Assembly: GCF_002887815.1 (NCBI RefSeq)
Contig: NZ_PDHO01000007.1
Coordinates: 124,001-188,000 of the forward strand
Length of the DNA: 64,000 bases
Origin: Mycobacterium sp. ENV421
GTDB lineage: Bacteria > Actinomycetota > Actinomycetes > Mycobacteriales > Mycobacteriaceae
Direction of reading: 5' to 3'
Of this stretch, positions 8,458 through 25,500 are shown piece after piece; within the stretch, counting starts at the first letter, position 1, and each line of letters opens with the position of its first letter. The translations under genes were made by a program, and so were the position numbers. The notes below the pieces were generated by a model. It was given only the letters and a program-made list of their open reading frames with translations, had not been told where the DNA came from and ran no database searches.

Positions 8458-9480
8458 GTGGGTATTGCTATTCAGGTCGAGGGGCTGACTAAGTCATTCG
8501 GTTCCCAGCGAATTTGGGAAGACGTCACCCTCGATATCCCCGCCGGTGAGGTCAGCGTGCTGCTGGGCCCGTCGGGTACCGGTAAATCCGTGTTCTTGAA
8601 GTCGTTGATCGGTCTGCTGCGCCCCGAGCGCGGCAAGATCATCGTCGACGGCACCAACATCATCGAGTGCTCGGCCAAGGAGCTCTACGAGATCCGCACG
8701 CTGTTCGGCGTCATGTTCCAGGACGGCGCGCTGTTCGGCTCGATGAACCTCTTCGACAACACCGCCTTCCCGCTTCGTGAGCACACGAAGAAGAAGGAAA
8801 GCGAAATCCGCCAGATCGTCATGGAAAAGCTCGACATGGTCGGCTTGGGTGGCGACGAGAACAAGTTCCCCGGTGAGATCTCCGGCGGCATGCGCAAGCG
8901 TGCCGGCCTGGCCCGCTCACTGGTGCTCGACCCGCAGATCATCCTCTGCGACGAGCCCGACTCCGGTCTGGACCCGGTCCGCACCGCGTACCTGAGCCAG
9001 CTGCTGATCGACATCAACGCTCAGATCGACGCCACGATCCTGATCGTGACGCACAACATCAACATCGCCCGTACGGTTCCCGACAACATCGGCATGCTGT
9101 TCCGCAAGCACCTGGTCATGTTCGGTCCCCGCGAGGTGCTGCTGACCAGTGACGAGCCGGTGGTGCGTCAGTTCCTCAACGGTCGCCGTATCGGCCCGAT
9201 CGGCATGTCGGAGGAGAAGGACGAGTCGACGATGGCCGAGGAGCAGGCCTTGGTCGATGCCGGTCACCACGACGGCGGTGTCGAGGAAATCGAGGGCGTG
9301 CCGCCGCAGCTGACGGTCACCCCGGGCATCCCGGAACGCGACGCCGTTCGACGCCGCCAGGAGCGGGTGCGCCAGATCCTGCACACCCTGCCCCCGGCCG
9401 CCCAGGAGGCCATCCGCGATGACCTCGACGGCACCCACAAGCTGCCCAGCCATACCTTCGCCGGCGAAGAGGGCAACTGA
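8458..9480 (+). CDS. mkl: ABC transporter ATP-binding protein Mkl (Mce transport ATPase)
   Basis: A 340-residue ABC ATPase that energises the Mce lipid and cholesterol importers of mycobacteria. Seen: Walker A LLGPSGTGKS, Q-loop FQDGALFGSM, signature EISGGMRKRAGLARS, Walker B IILCDEPDSGLDP and the His switch ILIVTHNIN. A C-terminal extension after about residue 245 (GRRIGPIGMSEEKDE onward) is typical of Mkl and unlike ordinary ABC ATPases. Start GTG 8458 has GGAAGG seven bases upstream; an in-frame GTG at 8437 would add seven residues. No permease is adjacent, consistent with one ATPase serving several mce operons. Confidence 0.95.
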   Translation: MGIAIQVEGLTKSFGSQRIWEDVTLDIPAGEVSVLLGPSGTGKSVFLKSLIGLLRPERGKIIVDGTNIIECSAKELYEIRTLFGVMFQDGALFGSMNLFDNTAFPLREHTKKKESEIRQIVMEKLDMVGLGGDENKFPGEISGGMRKRAGLARSLVLDPQIILCDEPDSGLDPVRTAYLSQLLIDINAQIDATILIVTHNINIARTVPDNIGMLFRKHLVMFGPREVLLTSDEPVVRQFLNGRRIGPIGMSEEKDESTMAEEQALVDAGHHDGGVEEIEGVPPQLTVTPGIPERDAVRRRQERVRQILHTLPPAAQEAIRDDLDGTHKLPSHTFAGEEGN

Positions 9481-9496
9481 CCTGAGCTAACTATCA

Positions 9497-9538
9497 GCGA
9501 AAGGCCCCAACCGAAATCGGTTGGGGCCTTTCGCTTTT
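9497..9538 (+). terminator. Rho-independent terminator of mkl
   Basis: A perfect 18-bp stem GCGAAAGGCCCCAACCGA / TCGGTTGGGGCCTTTCGC with a 2-base loop (9497-9534), followed by TTTT. It begins 16 bases after the mkl stop. Confidence 0.9.
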
Positions 9539-9666
9539 CGGGTGAGAATCCGGATCCGCACGTTCGACTGCGGCGCTCGCAGGAAATGACGCTTTGGCCA
9601 ATTCGCATTATTGCGGCGATTTGCTGGGTTAGCGTTTGGCCCGATCGCGCAGGAGGAGGCGACTAG

Positions 9667-9774
9667 GTGCTACGCGACCGTCGGGTTTGGTGGGCTCGAT
9701 CGCCGCCTGACGAATCGATGACATCCCGGCCCGCGGATGGGATTTCGATCCCGAAATGGGCTGGCACTGAGTAG
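9667..9774 (+). CDS. Possible 35-codon upstream ORF with a strong ribosome binding site
   Basis: AGGAGGAGG (9651-9659) stands seven bases before GTG 9667, a near-ideal Shine-Dalgarno sequence. The frame encodes 35 residues (VLRDRRVWWARSPPDE at the N-terminus) and stops at TAG 9772-9774, 38 bases before the hydrolase-lipocalin gene. The peptide is Arg/Trp-rich with no recognisable family. It could be a leader peptide or a chance frame. The remaining bases from 9539 to 9812 show no other gene. Confidence 0.25.
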   Translation: MLRDRRVWWARSPPDESMTSRPADGISIPKWAGTE

Positions 9775-9812
9775 CTTTTGCCGGATCGTCAATTTGGGGA
9801 GGCGGGTCAGCG

Positions 9813-12740
9813 ATGACGCAACGTCAGGTCTTGTTGGGCACCGGCGCGATGGTGGTGGGGTTGGGTGCGGCCCTGCTGTCCGGCTCCGCGGTGGCCCATG
9901 CCGACAACGGCGACAGCTCCGGTTCGAAAGCGTCGTCGAAGGCGTCGTCCTCGGCTGCGGGCAAGTCCACCGGCGCGAGCAAGCGGACGTCCACGCCGTC
10001 GTCGGCCACGCGCACCGCGCGCTCGTCTCTCGCCGCCCAGAAAGCCGGCCCCACGGCTGCCGCCACATCCGCGCCGACGACCGTCACCGCCGGCGTCGCC
10101 ACCTCACGTCGCGCCGGGATGCGATCGCTGGCCGCGGCACCCTCGGCACCGGCATCCGATCTTCTGGCCAGCGCGGCGCTCAGCGTGCTCGCCAACCTGG
10201 GGGCGGTGCCGCGCACCACCATCCCCGCCGCCACGACCGCGCCGAGCGCTCCGGTGAGCACAGCGACCACGCTGCCGGTGGCACCGACCAACGGCGTGAC
10301 CGGTGTGCTTGTCGGTCACTCCCGGCTGGACCTGCCCGGGGCATTCATCGGTAAGACCGTCGCCGCCGATTGGTACTTCCCGACCCAGGCCGACGGCAGC
10401 GTCGACGCCCAGGGCGTCATCTGGCTCCAGCACGGCTTCGGGGCCACCAACACCTTCTACTCGGCGCTGGCCAAGGACTTGGCGCAGCAGACCAACAGCA
10501 TCGTGGTGGCGCCGACCCTGTCCTCTATTCCGATGACATTCTCGGGCGGCTGCCTCACCTGCGTGGTCACCGAACAGGACGCGGCGGCTCTGCTCGGACC
10601 GAACCGCGCCACCCTGCTGAGCAGCGCCACCGCGGCCGGCTTCACCGGGGCGGCACTCCCGGAGCGCTTCCTCCTGGCCGGCCACTCGGCAGGGGGCGGC
10701 TTCGCCACCGCCGTCGCCGACGACTATCTGGACGGCGCCGACGCCCAGTACGACCCGTCCGATCTGGTGGGCGTGCTGATGTTCGACGGCGTGTCCAACG
10801 GCGCGCTGACCGGATCCTTCGCCAGCCAGGTCGCCGACCTGGCCGCCGCGGGCAAGCCGATCTACCAGATCGCCGCACCGGCGCAGAGCTGGAACCTGTT
10901 CGGCGCGACCACCAATGTCCTGGCGGCGACCCTTCCCGACACGTTCATCGGCGTGGTCCTGCAGAACGGCTCGCACGTCGACTCCATGCTGGGGGTCAAC
11001 CCACTGTTCAACGTGGTGCTGCAGTTGGTGACCAAGCGGGTGCCCGCCGGAAACACCGCGGCCGTCTACACCCTGAGCAACGGCTGGATCAACGACATGT
11101 ACGCCGGGGCGACCCCCGAGGCCCCGCAGTACGGCTTCTATCCGGCGGCCAACCAGCAGATCATCATGGGACCGACCGCCGCGGTCGGGCTGCCCGCCGC
11201 GGAGGCCAACCAACTGGGACCGGTCGACAAGCTCGTCAAAGGGTTGGTCGACACGGTCGCCAGACTTTTCGGCGCCCAGCTGCCTGCGCCGGTCAACAGC
11301 GGTGACAACGGGCAGAACCCCGACAATCCCGTCGTCTCGGTCGGCAACGGCGTCACCGGAGTCCGGTTCGGGTCGTCGGTGCTGAACATCCCGTGCGGCC
11401 CGAACGGCTACGCCGCCCCGGCCAACTGGTACTTCCCGACGCAGGCCGACGGCACCGTCGCAGCCAACGGGGTGATCTGGCTTCAGCACGGGTTCCTCGG
11501 CTTCAACGACTGGTACGGCACCGCGGCCCAGCAGTTGGCCCAGGAGACCAACAGCATCGTGGTGGTGCCGGACATCTTCTGGTTCAACACCCCGCTGTGC
11601 CCGGGCTGCTACCTGGGCGGCGCGGAGATGCGCGAGGCGGTCGCCGGCATGTTCCAGGGCAGCCGCTCGGCGCTGAACATCAGCGCCAACGCTGCCGGTC
11701 TCAGCGGCACCCTGCCGGAGAAGTTCCTGCTCACCGGCCATTCCGCCGGCGGCAATTTCGCCACCGCGGTCGGCGCGCTGATCACCCAGACCGACCAGGT
11801 GGACAACCTGCTCGGCGTGGTGATGTTCGACGGCGTCTCGCGCGACCCGTTGTTCACCGACTCGCTGACCGCCCTGGCCGGTGCCGGTATCCCGGACTAC
11901 CAGATCGCCGCGCCGCCGCAGCGCTGGAACGCCTACGGGGTGGCCACCGAATTGATGCAGGCGTTCTACGGCAACCAGTTCTACGGCGTGCAGATCGACA
12001 ACGGCTCACACACCGACGTCATCGCCGGCAACAACCCCTTCGGGCTGCTCGGCGAGCTGCTCAGCACCATCATCGTCAAGCCGTCCCCGCCCGGCGGCAA
12101 GACGGCGGTACGAACGTTCGCGTCGGGCTGGATCAATGACATCTATGCGGGCAAGGGTCCGACCGATCCGGTCTACGGCATCTACGGCAGCCCCAACGAC
12201 GGCACGTACGTCCCCAACCAGCCGATCGTGATGGGCCAGGCCGGGGCGGCCACCCTGCCGGCGCCGCCGCCGGTCGACGTCACCCAGTACGCCAACGGTC
12301 AGCCCTGGTACGAGCAGGGCAGTGTGAAGCTGCCGTTCGCCTGGGGGCTGGTCAACACCAAAGCGGTGTATACCCTGAACACCGACGGCTCGGTCGGGGT
12401 GCAGAACTCCGGCAACTACATCGGACCCAACGGCCCGGCGAGCCAGATCACCGGAACCGCGGTCTCGGTCAACGCCGGCGTGAACACGCGTCTGGACGTC
12501 GCCTTCTTCAACCAGACGCCGAACACCGCCGAACCCGGGAACTACTGGATCCTCGACTACGACCCCAGCTATCAATGGGTGATCGTCAGCGATCCGACCG
12601 GATTCTCCGGCTACATCCTCACCCGGGACCAGAGCGTCCCGAGCGACGAGTACAGCGCGCTGGTGACCCGGGCCCGGCAACTCGGGGTGTGGGGACCGAT
12701 CACCCGGACGCGGCAGTACCCGTCGACGGTGAGCGTCTGA
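9813..12740 (+). CDS. Secreted tandem alpha/beta-hydrolase with C-terminal lipocalin domain
   Basis: A 975-residue exported protein. Residues 1-30 are a Sec signal peptide with an AHA cleavage site. Residues 31-155 are a Ser/Thr/Ala/Lys linker. Two copies of an alpha/beta-hydrolase domain follow (about 158-470 and 512-815). Each has WYFPTQADG, VIWLQHGF, a nucleophile elbow GHSAGG (Ser292 and Ser644), MFDGVS and a His in NGSHVD / NGSHTD, so both triads look complete. Residues from about 826 form a Blc-type lipocalin: GSVKLPFAWG, YTLNTDGSV, VAFFNQ and the signature NYWILDYDPSYQWVIV (about 910). The start is fixed by GGGGAGGCGGG upstream. It is probably a cell-envelope esterase or lipase that holds its lipid ligand; the substrate is unknown. 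Confidence 0.85.
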   Translation: MTQRQVLLGTGAMVVGLGAALLSGSAVAHADNGDSSGSKASSKASSSAAGKSTGASKRTSTPSSATRTARSSLAAQKAGPTAAATSAPTTVTAGVATSRRAGMRSLAAAPSAPASDLLASAALSVLANLGAVPRTTIPAATTAPSAPVSTATTLPVAPTNGVTGVLVGHSRLDLPGAFIGKTVAADWYFPTQADGSVDAQGVIWLQHGFGATNTFYSALAKDLAQQTNSIVVAPTLSSIPMTFSGGCLTCVVTEQDAAALLGPNRATLLSSATAAGFTGAALPERFLLAGHSAGGGFATAVADDYLDGADAQYDPSDLVGVLMFDGVSNGALTGSFASQVADLAAAGKPIYQIAAPAQSWNLFGATTNVLAATLPDTFIGVVLQNGSHVDSMLGVNPLFNVVLQLVTKRVPAGNTAAVYTLSNGWINDMYAGATPEAPQYGFYPAANQQIIMGPTAAVGLPAAEANQLGPVDKLVKGLVDTVARLFGAQLPAPVNSGDNGQNPDNPVVSVGNGVTGVRFGSSVLNIPCGPNGYAAPANWYFPTQADGTVAANGVIWLQHGFLGFNDWYGTAAQQLAQETNSIVVVPDIFWFNTPLCPGCYLGGAEMREAVAGMFQGSRSALNISANAAGLSGTLPEKFLLTGHSAGGNFATAVGALITQTDQVDNLLGVVMFDGVSRDPLFTDSLTALAGAGIPDYQIAAPPQRWNAYGVATELMQAFYGNQFYGVQIDNGSHTDVIAGNNPFGLLGELLSTIIVKPSPPGGKTAVRTFASGWINDIYAGKGPTDPVYGIYGSPNDGTYVPNQPIVMGQAGAATLPAPPPVDVTQYANGQPWYEQGSVKLPFAWGLVNTKAVYTLNTDGSVGVQNSGNYIGPNGPASQITGTAVSVNAGVNTRLDVAFFNQTPNTAEPGNYWILDYDPSYQWVIVSDPTGFSGYILTRDQSVPSDEYSALVTRARQLGVWGPITRTRQYPSTVSV

Positions 12741-12785
12741 GGCGGTCCAACCGGCAATTTTCCACACCAAACGCCGCGTTATCCC

Positions 12786-12814
12786 TTGACGGAAAGGCGC
12801 AAACGGGTCAGTCT
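12786..12814 (+). promoter_or_regulatory. Possible upstream rpoB promoter
   Basis: TTGACG (12786-12791) with a 17-base spacer to CAGTCT (12809-12814). The -35 is good and the -10 is weak. It lies about 310 bases before the rpoB start, in a 380-base gene-free region that also holds the better candidate at 12881-12909. Nothing else coding is seen in that region. Confidence 0.25.
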
Positions 12815-12880
12815 GTTCCCAGCATGTGTGCATGGGTAGCTAGATCGCCAGCCAGCGCCAGCCCGCCCGGCATGAGCTTG

Positions 12881-12909
12881 TTGAGGAATGCGCCGTCTTC
12901 CGCTATTGT
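12881..12909 (+). promoter_or_regulatory. Candidate sigma-A promoter of rpoB-rpoC
   Basis: TTGAGG (12881-12886), 17 bases, TATTGT (12904-12909). Spacing and -10 form fit the mycobacterial housekeeping consensus. It would leave an untranslated leader of about 200 bases before rpoB. Confidence 0.5.
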
Positions 12910-13105
12910 TGGACGTTGCGCTGGCTGCCTCCTGCCCACCTCAACCTGCACCTGACAAACCGGTCCTCAAGTCTGAGTCACGACGTTCCAGCTCGAGACC
13001 TGTTTCATGTCGCGTGCGTCCCGGGGAAAGGCCGGGCCTCGAGTAGGCCAGCCGAACCGACGCAGATATCGCGACCTCCCGGATGCTTCCGGTCTGTCGC
13101 ATTAG

Positions 13106-16612
<3,507 letters not shown>

Positions 16613-16625
16613 TTAGTATTTCTAG

Positions 16626-20606
<3,981 letters not shown>

Positions 20607-20628
20607 GACTACCGCTAGCTGATCAAGG

Positions 20629-20658
20629 AAAAGCCCCCGCTTCGGCGGGGGCTTTTTC
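20629..20658 (+). terminator. Rho-independent terminator of rpoB-rpoC
   Basis: A perfect 12-bp stem AAAAGCCCCCGC / GCGGGGGCTTTT with a TTCG loop, followed by T residues. It lies 23 bases after the rpoC stop. Confidence 0.92.
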
Positions 20659-20663
20659 TATTG

Positions 20664-20721
20664 CCGAACGTAACGCCAGGGCGGGTTTCGGCGGCGAATG
20701 TGACCCTGGCGTTACGCTCGG
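20664..20721. repeat. Intergenic 18-bp inverted repeat
   Basis: CCGAACGTAACGCCAGGG (20664-20681) and CCCTGGCGTTACGCTCGG (20704-20721) are inverted copies with one mismatch, around a 22-base centre that also pairs partly. It stands just after the rpoC terminator and has no T-run. It looks like a dispersed palindromic intergenic element rather than a terminator. Confidence 0.6.
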
Positions 20722-20765
20722 CCACCGCGCGATGAGTTCGGGGGGCCGCCGGAGTCCACACACAC

Positions 20766-21413
20766 GTGACGCAACTACTCAGAGTCCACAACTTCATGCT
20801 GTCGCGCGACGGTTTCGGCGCGGGCCTCAACCAGTGTTTCGAGCGGCCTTTCGGCGACGCCGATCAGCCCGCTCTGTTCGCCTGGGTGGGTGCGACGGCC
20901 AGCTGGGTGGGCCGGCGCGACCCGGGCGGTACTCGCGGACTCGACGACTACTTCACCCGTGACTATTACAACAACATCGGCGCGGAGATCATGGGCCGCA
21001 ACAAGTTCAATCCCTACCGCGGCGCATGGGAGGACCACCCCGAGTGGCAGGGCTGGTGGGGCGAGGAGCCACCGTTCCACACGCCGGTGTTCGTCATGAC
21101 CCACCATGAACGGCCGTCGCTGACGTTGGGGGAGACGACGTTTCACTTCGTCTGCGACAGCCCGGCGCGCGTCGCGGAGCAGGCGAAGGCGGCCGCCGGC
21201 GGCAAGGACGTGAGGCTCGGCGGGGGTGCGACGACGGTTCGGCAGTTTCTCGACGCCGGCTTGGTGGACACGCTGCACGTGGCGGTCGCCGACCTGACGA
21301 TCGGCGCCGGATCGCGACTGTGGGAGTCGCCCGACGAGCTCGACGACCGGTTCCACCACGAGGTTGTCCCCAGCCCGAGTGGGGTCACCCATCACCTGTT
21401 CTGGCGGCGATGA
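20766..21413 (+). CDS. Dihydrofolate reductase family / RibD C-terminal-like protein
   Basis: A 215-residue protein of the DHFR/RibD reductase superfamily, NADPH-dependent enzymes often of unknown substrate. Seen: FMLSRDGF near the N-terminus (strand and loop of the fold), the GAEIMGRNKFNP segment corresponding to the T.GR motif, and the C-terminal VRLGGGATTVRQFLDAGLVDTLHV nucleotide-binding element, written here only by its GGGATTVRQFLDAGL core. GTG start. It stands alone after the rpoC terminator. It is not the folate-pathway DHFR, which is shorter and has different active-site strands. Confidence 0.85.
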   Translation: MTQLLRVHNFMLSRDGFGAGLNQCFERPFGDADQPALFAWVGATASWVGRRDPGGTRGLDDYFTRDYYNNIGAEIMGRNKFNPYRGAWEDHPEWQGWWGEEPPFHTPVFVMTHHERPSLTLGETTFHFVCDSPARVAEQAKAAAGGKDVRLGGGATTVRQFLDAGLVDTLHVAVADLTIGAGSRLWESPDELDDRFHHEVVPSPSGVTHHLFWRR

Positions 21414-22525
21414 CGGCTGTGCGCGGCGGGGTTCATTCAGCCGAGTATCCCGACGTATCCGGGGAACACCGCCGACGCTGATCAAGCGACAGCGCGCAAC
21501 TTCGACGCTGTCGTGCCGAGAAGTTGATCGCCGCCGCTGGGTCAGAGCGGCAAATCTGCGCCAACCCGTGGGGGATGCGACGTGGCAAAGACTTCTCGGC
21601 GATGTTAACAACGCAAATACAGTCTGTAGCAAGGCTGACGGAGCGTCCCGCGAGATTACCGCCCGCCAATGCGGTCCGATTCGACTGCCCCGGTCCTCAA
21701 GGAGCGTCCCGCACAACTCCTCAGGCCGGGCTGTGGGCTTGAGCTGGTTAAGGGCTGCCCGAACCGGGTGAGCGCGGTCACCGACCAGTCGATCGTGACT
21801 TGTGCGCGAACGTTGAACCGTCGCTGAGCAGCCAAAACATAAGTCGAGTCATGGTAGCGAGTGATCCTGGGTGTTCCATGGGCGATGGCTGGGAGGGCTC
21901 ACGGAGCTGGTGGCGGGAATTTGCCGCACCCGCCTCAGTGACTCAAACCACACTGGCCAGGCCTTCATAGAGTACGGCACTACCTATTTGCCTCATGCGT
22001 CAATAAGTCGACCTATGGAAGCGTTCTACCGACGTTCTGTAAGTTTGCTAGAAGACGCCGTCGCTGACGGTTCGGCATTTTGCAGCTGAGGTCCGTGCGA
22101 TGCCGTGCGTCACAAGTCGCACGCGATCCCGCGAGAGACGGGTCGATAAAAGACAGCTAATTAGCGTCGCGAAGGAAAATTTTGACGGACCAGACAGATA
22201 TGCTTTGACGTGCTGTAACTCGTCAGATGAACAGCAGAGGCTATGTTCGGTGCGGCGGTGCGGCGGTGGGGCCGACTGATGGGCGCCTCGCCAGCTGGGA
22301 CCGTTGTCATCGCAAGGTGTGACTTTGACTACTGCGACATTATTTGCGGCGCGGCGGCGCACATCGTGCTAACTTTGCTGCGGCCTGTCGACAACAGGCA
22401 AATTCCTATGGTGAACAGGGAACTGGTTAAGGGGCAACACCGAACGTGTTTAAACATCGCAAGCACAACGTCAGCGAGCCGAAGAAGTCGACTCGCGAGT
22501 CAGCACTGAATGGTTGGGGGTTCTA
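21414..22525. other. 1.1-kb gene-poor, AT-richer intergenic region
   Basis: No convincing gene is seen. Open frames here lack family motifs and normal codon bias. Base composition is clearly richer in A+T than the surroundings, especially from 21590 to 22480. It contains the direct repeat GGAGCGTCCCGC (21640-21651 and 21701-21712), the 17-bp motif shared with the mkl upstream region (21936-21952), the small inverted repeat GCCTGT-CGACA-ACAGGC (22383-22399) and the palindrome TGTTTAAACA (22447-22456). It presumably holds the long control region of the PGRS-like gene. Confidence 0.5.
21936..21952 (+). promoter_or_regulatory. Second copy of the 17-bp mkl-upstream motif
   Basis: CAGTGACTCAAACCACA, identical to 8396-8412 and in the same orientation, but 574 bases upstream of its downstream gene. 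GTG-N8-CAC layout. Its function is inferred from the repetition in two intergenic regions. Confidence 0.35.
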
Positions 22526-25500
22526 ATGGGACAACATCGAGCGGTCCGTCAGTCGGACATCGCATCGTCTGCTTACGTGGGTCGCGTTGGCGCGCTGGCG
22601 GTGGCGCTAGGCATCGGTGCTGCGATTGCGTGCATGCCTTCGGTCGCGTACGCGGATACGACAGGTTCGGCAGGTTCGACGGGCGGAGCTAGTTCCTCGT
22701 CTGGCGCGTCGAAGTCGCAGGGATCGTCAGGGCGGCGATCGTCGTCGACTGGCTCCTCGACCTCGAAGGGTTCGAAGTCTTCGCCGAGCAGCGCTAGCGG
22801 GTCGACGGGGCGGACTTCGGCGCCATCGACGTCGAGCGCGTCGGAGCCTGACAAGACTTCTTCGAGTGGCAGCACGAGTGTGGCCGAGACCCCGACATCG
22901 GGAGGCTCGAACTCGTCGAGTAGCGACTCTGCACCGGTCAGCGCCGTTGAGTCTGTTGCGGCGGTCACTCCTGATCAGCCGGTGACCAGCAAGGCGGCGA
23001 TATCTGCCAAGGTCGCGGGCGCGAACCTCGTTATCGGGATCGGTTCGCTGTGGCTGATCGGTGATGGCACCTCGACGCATCCGAACGCGGGCATCCTGGC
23101 CGGTAATGGCTACAGCTGGACGGCTGCGACCTGCGCAACCACCTGCAACGGTGGCAACGCAGGCCTGTTCGGTTCGGGTGGCGCCGGTTGGGGCGGCGGC
23201 AACGGTGGTTCCGGTGGTGCGCTCCTGGGCAACGGTGGTGCTGGTGGTGCGGGCTTGGCCGCGACCACGGCTGGTGCCGCGGGCGGTAAGGGCGGTAACG
23301 GTGGTAGCGCAGGCATCTTCGCCCTTGGCGGCCGTGGTGGCGCCGGTGGCGCCGGTGGCGCGGGCGCGGCTGGGGCTGCTGGCACGATCAGCACCGTCCC
23401 CGGTGGCACCGGTGGAGCCGGTGGCGTCGGTGGTAACGGCGGCAACGGCAGCCGGATCTTCGGTACCGCGGGTGCGGGCGGCCAGGGTGGCGTCGGTGGC
23501 GTCGGTGGCGGTGGTATGGACGGTGCCAATGGCCAGGACGCTACCCAGCCCGGTGCTACCGGTGGTGACGGACTTAATGGCGGCATCGGCGGAATCGGTG
23601 GTGCCGGCGGTGCCGGCGGCAACGGCGGCACGGCCGCGAGCCTGCTGCTGCTGACGACGATCGGAGCCAGCGGAAGCGGTGGCGCCGGTGGCAAGGGCGG
23701 TAAGGCCGGCAACGGCGGCAACGGCGGCGCCGGTGGAAACGGTGACGAGGACAACCCCGACGGTGGCGACGGCGGCAACGCCGGTGATCGCGGAACTGCT
23801 GGCGCCGGTGGTGAAGGCGGTGCCGCGGGCAGTGTCGGCAGCGGTGGTACCGCTGGTGCGCACGGCGCCACGGGTGATGCTGCGACCGGCACCGGAAACG
23901 GTGGCGCCGGTGGCGACGGTTGGGACAGCACCGTAGCCGGCAAGGCTGGCGGCAACGGCGGCAACGGCGGTGACGCCGGTCTGAACGGCGACGGTGGCGT
24001 GGGTGGTGCCGGCGGCGACGGCTTCACGGGCGCCAATGGCATCGACGGCGGACTGCCCGGATCGGATGGCGGCGACGGTGGCACGGGTACCGCTGGTGGT
24101 AACGGCGGTTCCGGTGGCAACGGCGGCACGGTGTCCGGTGACGGTGGTGCCGGTGGCGTCGGCGGAACCGGCGGTGCCGGTGGTGCTGGTGGTAACGGCG
24201 CGAGCGGCCTGAACGCCGTCCTGGCTGGTGCGACCGGTGGAACCGGTGGCAACGGTGGGCACGGCGGTAACGGTGCGGCCGGTGGTACCGGCGGTAGCGG
24301 CGGCCTGGCGCTCGGCACCGGCTCGGACGGCGCCGATGGCGCTGACGGCAGCCAGGGTGTTGGCGGTGTCGGTGGCGACGGCGGCAAGGGCGGCATGGGC
24401 GGCCAGGGCACGACCGGCGCTGATGGTGTCGCACCGGGTGACGACGGCGGCGCCGGTGGTACCGGTGGTACCGGTGGTACCGGTGGCAACGCCGGCCTCG
24501 GCGGCACCGGCTTCGGCGGGACTGCCTCCTCCGGTAAGGCCGGCGACGGCGGCGACGGTGGTACCGGTGGTACCGGTGGTACCGGCGCCGACGGCCTGGC
24601 AGGTGTCACCGACCCCGGTAACGGTGGCGCTGGTGGTACGGGCGGTAACGGCGGAGCTGCCGGTAACGCCAACGGTGGCACCGCGGGTGTCCAGGGTGAC
24701 GGCGGCACTGGCGGTATCGGCGGCACGGGCGGCAACGGCGACTCCGACTACAACGATTACCAGTACGGCGGTATCGGCGGCGCCGGTGGCCAGGGCGGCT
24801 CCGGCGCTCACGGTGGCACGGGCGGCGCAGGCGGTGCTGGCGGTGAGGGCAGCTACTTCGACAACAGCGGCAACCCGAACACCATTGTCGTGGGCAAGGG
24901 TGGCGTCGGCGGCGTTGGTGCCGCGGCAACCGGTGGTGCCGGCGGCTTCGGCGGTGGCGGCGGCGGTGGCGGCGGCCCGGTCTGGCTCGGCCAGGACACC
25001 GGCTCCGGCGGCACCATTTCGGGCAACACCGTCACCGGTGGTGACGGCGGCCAGGGTGGTGCTGGCAGCTCAACGGCAGCCGGCAGCGCGGGCGGTTACG
25101 GCGGCTACGCCTACGTCTACGTTTACGACGGTGGGGCAGTCACAAATACCGTTGTAACCGGTGGTGACGGTGGCCAGGGTGGTTCCAGCGTGGCTGGCGC
25201 GCCCGGCGGCGTGGGCGGTGACGGTGGCGGCGCGTACGTCTACGCCGAATACGCCGGCAGCGAGGTCACAGGCAGCACCGCAATCGGTGGCAATGGCGCC
25301 CAGGGCGGTGCTGGTACCGCTAGCGGAGCCGGCGGCACCGGCGGTGACGGCGGCTACGCCGAAATCGGGGCCTACGACCCATCCCAGGTCACCAACAGCA
25401 CGGCGCTTGGCGGTGACGGTGGTGCCGGTGCGGACGGCGTGCAGATCGGTGGCGGCGGTGACGGTGGTAGCGGGGAGATCTACGCCTACTACGACTCGTC

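Noticed and set aside
20775..21716. A 313-codon antisense frame over the DHFR-like gene
   Set aside because: Arg/Val-rich shadow with no motifs; the sense strand has a recognisable reductase.
21364..21771. Open frames in the 21.4-22.5 kb region (for example 21871-22089)
   Set aside because: No ribosome binding sites, no family motifs, and atypical codon use. Treated as non-coding.
22727..24811. Long antisense frames over the PGRS-like gene, one Thr/Ala-rich and one Pro-rich (23110-24735)
   Set aside because: The Gly-codon repeats (GGC/GGT) read backwards as Pro, Ala and Thr codons without stops. Composition alone explains them.
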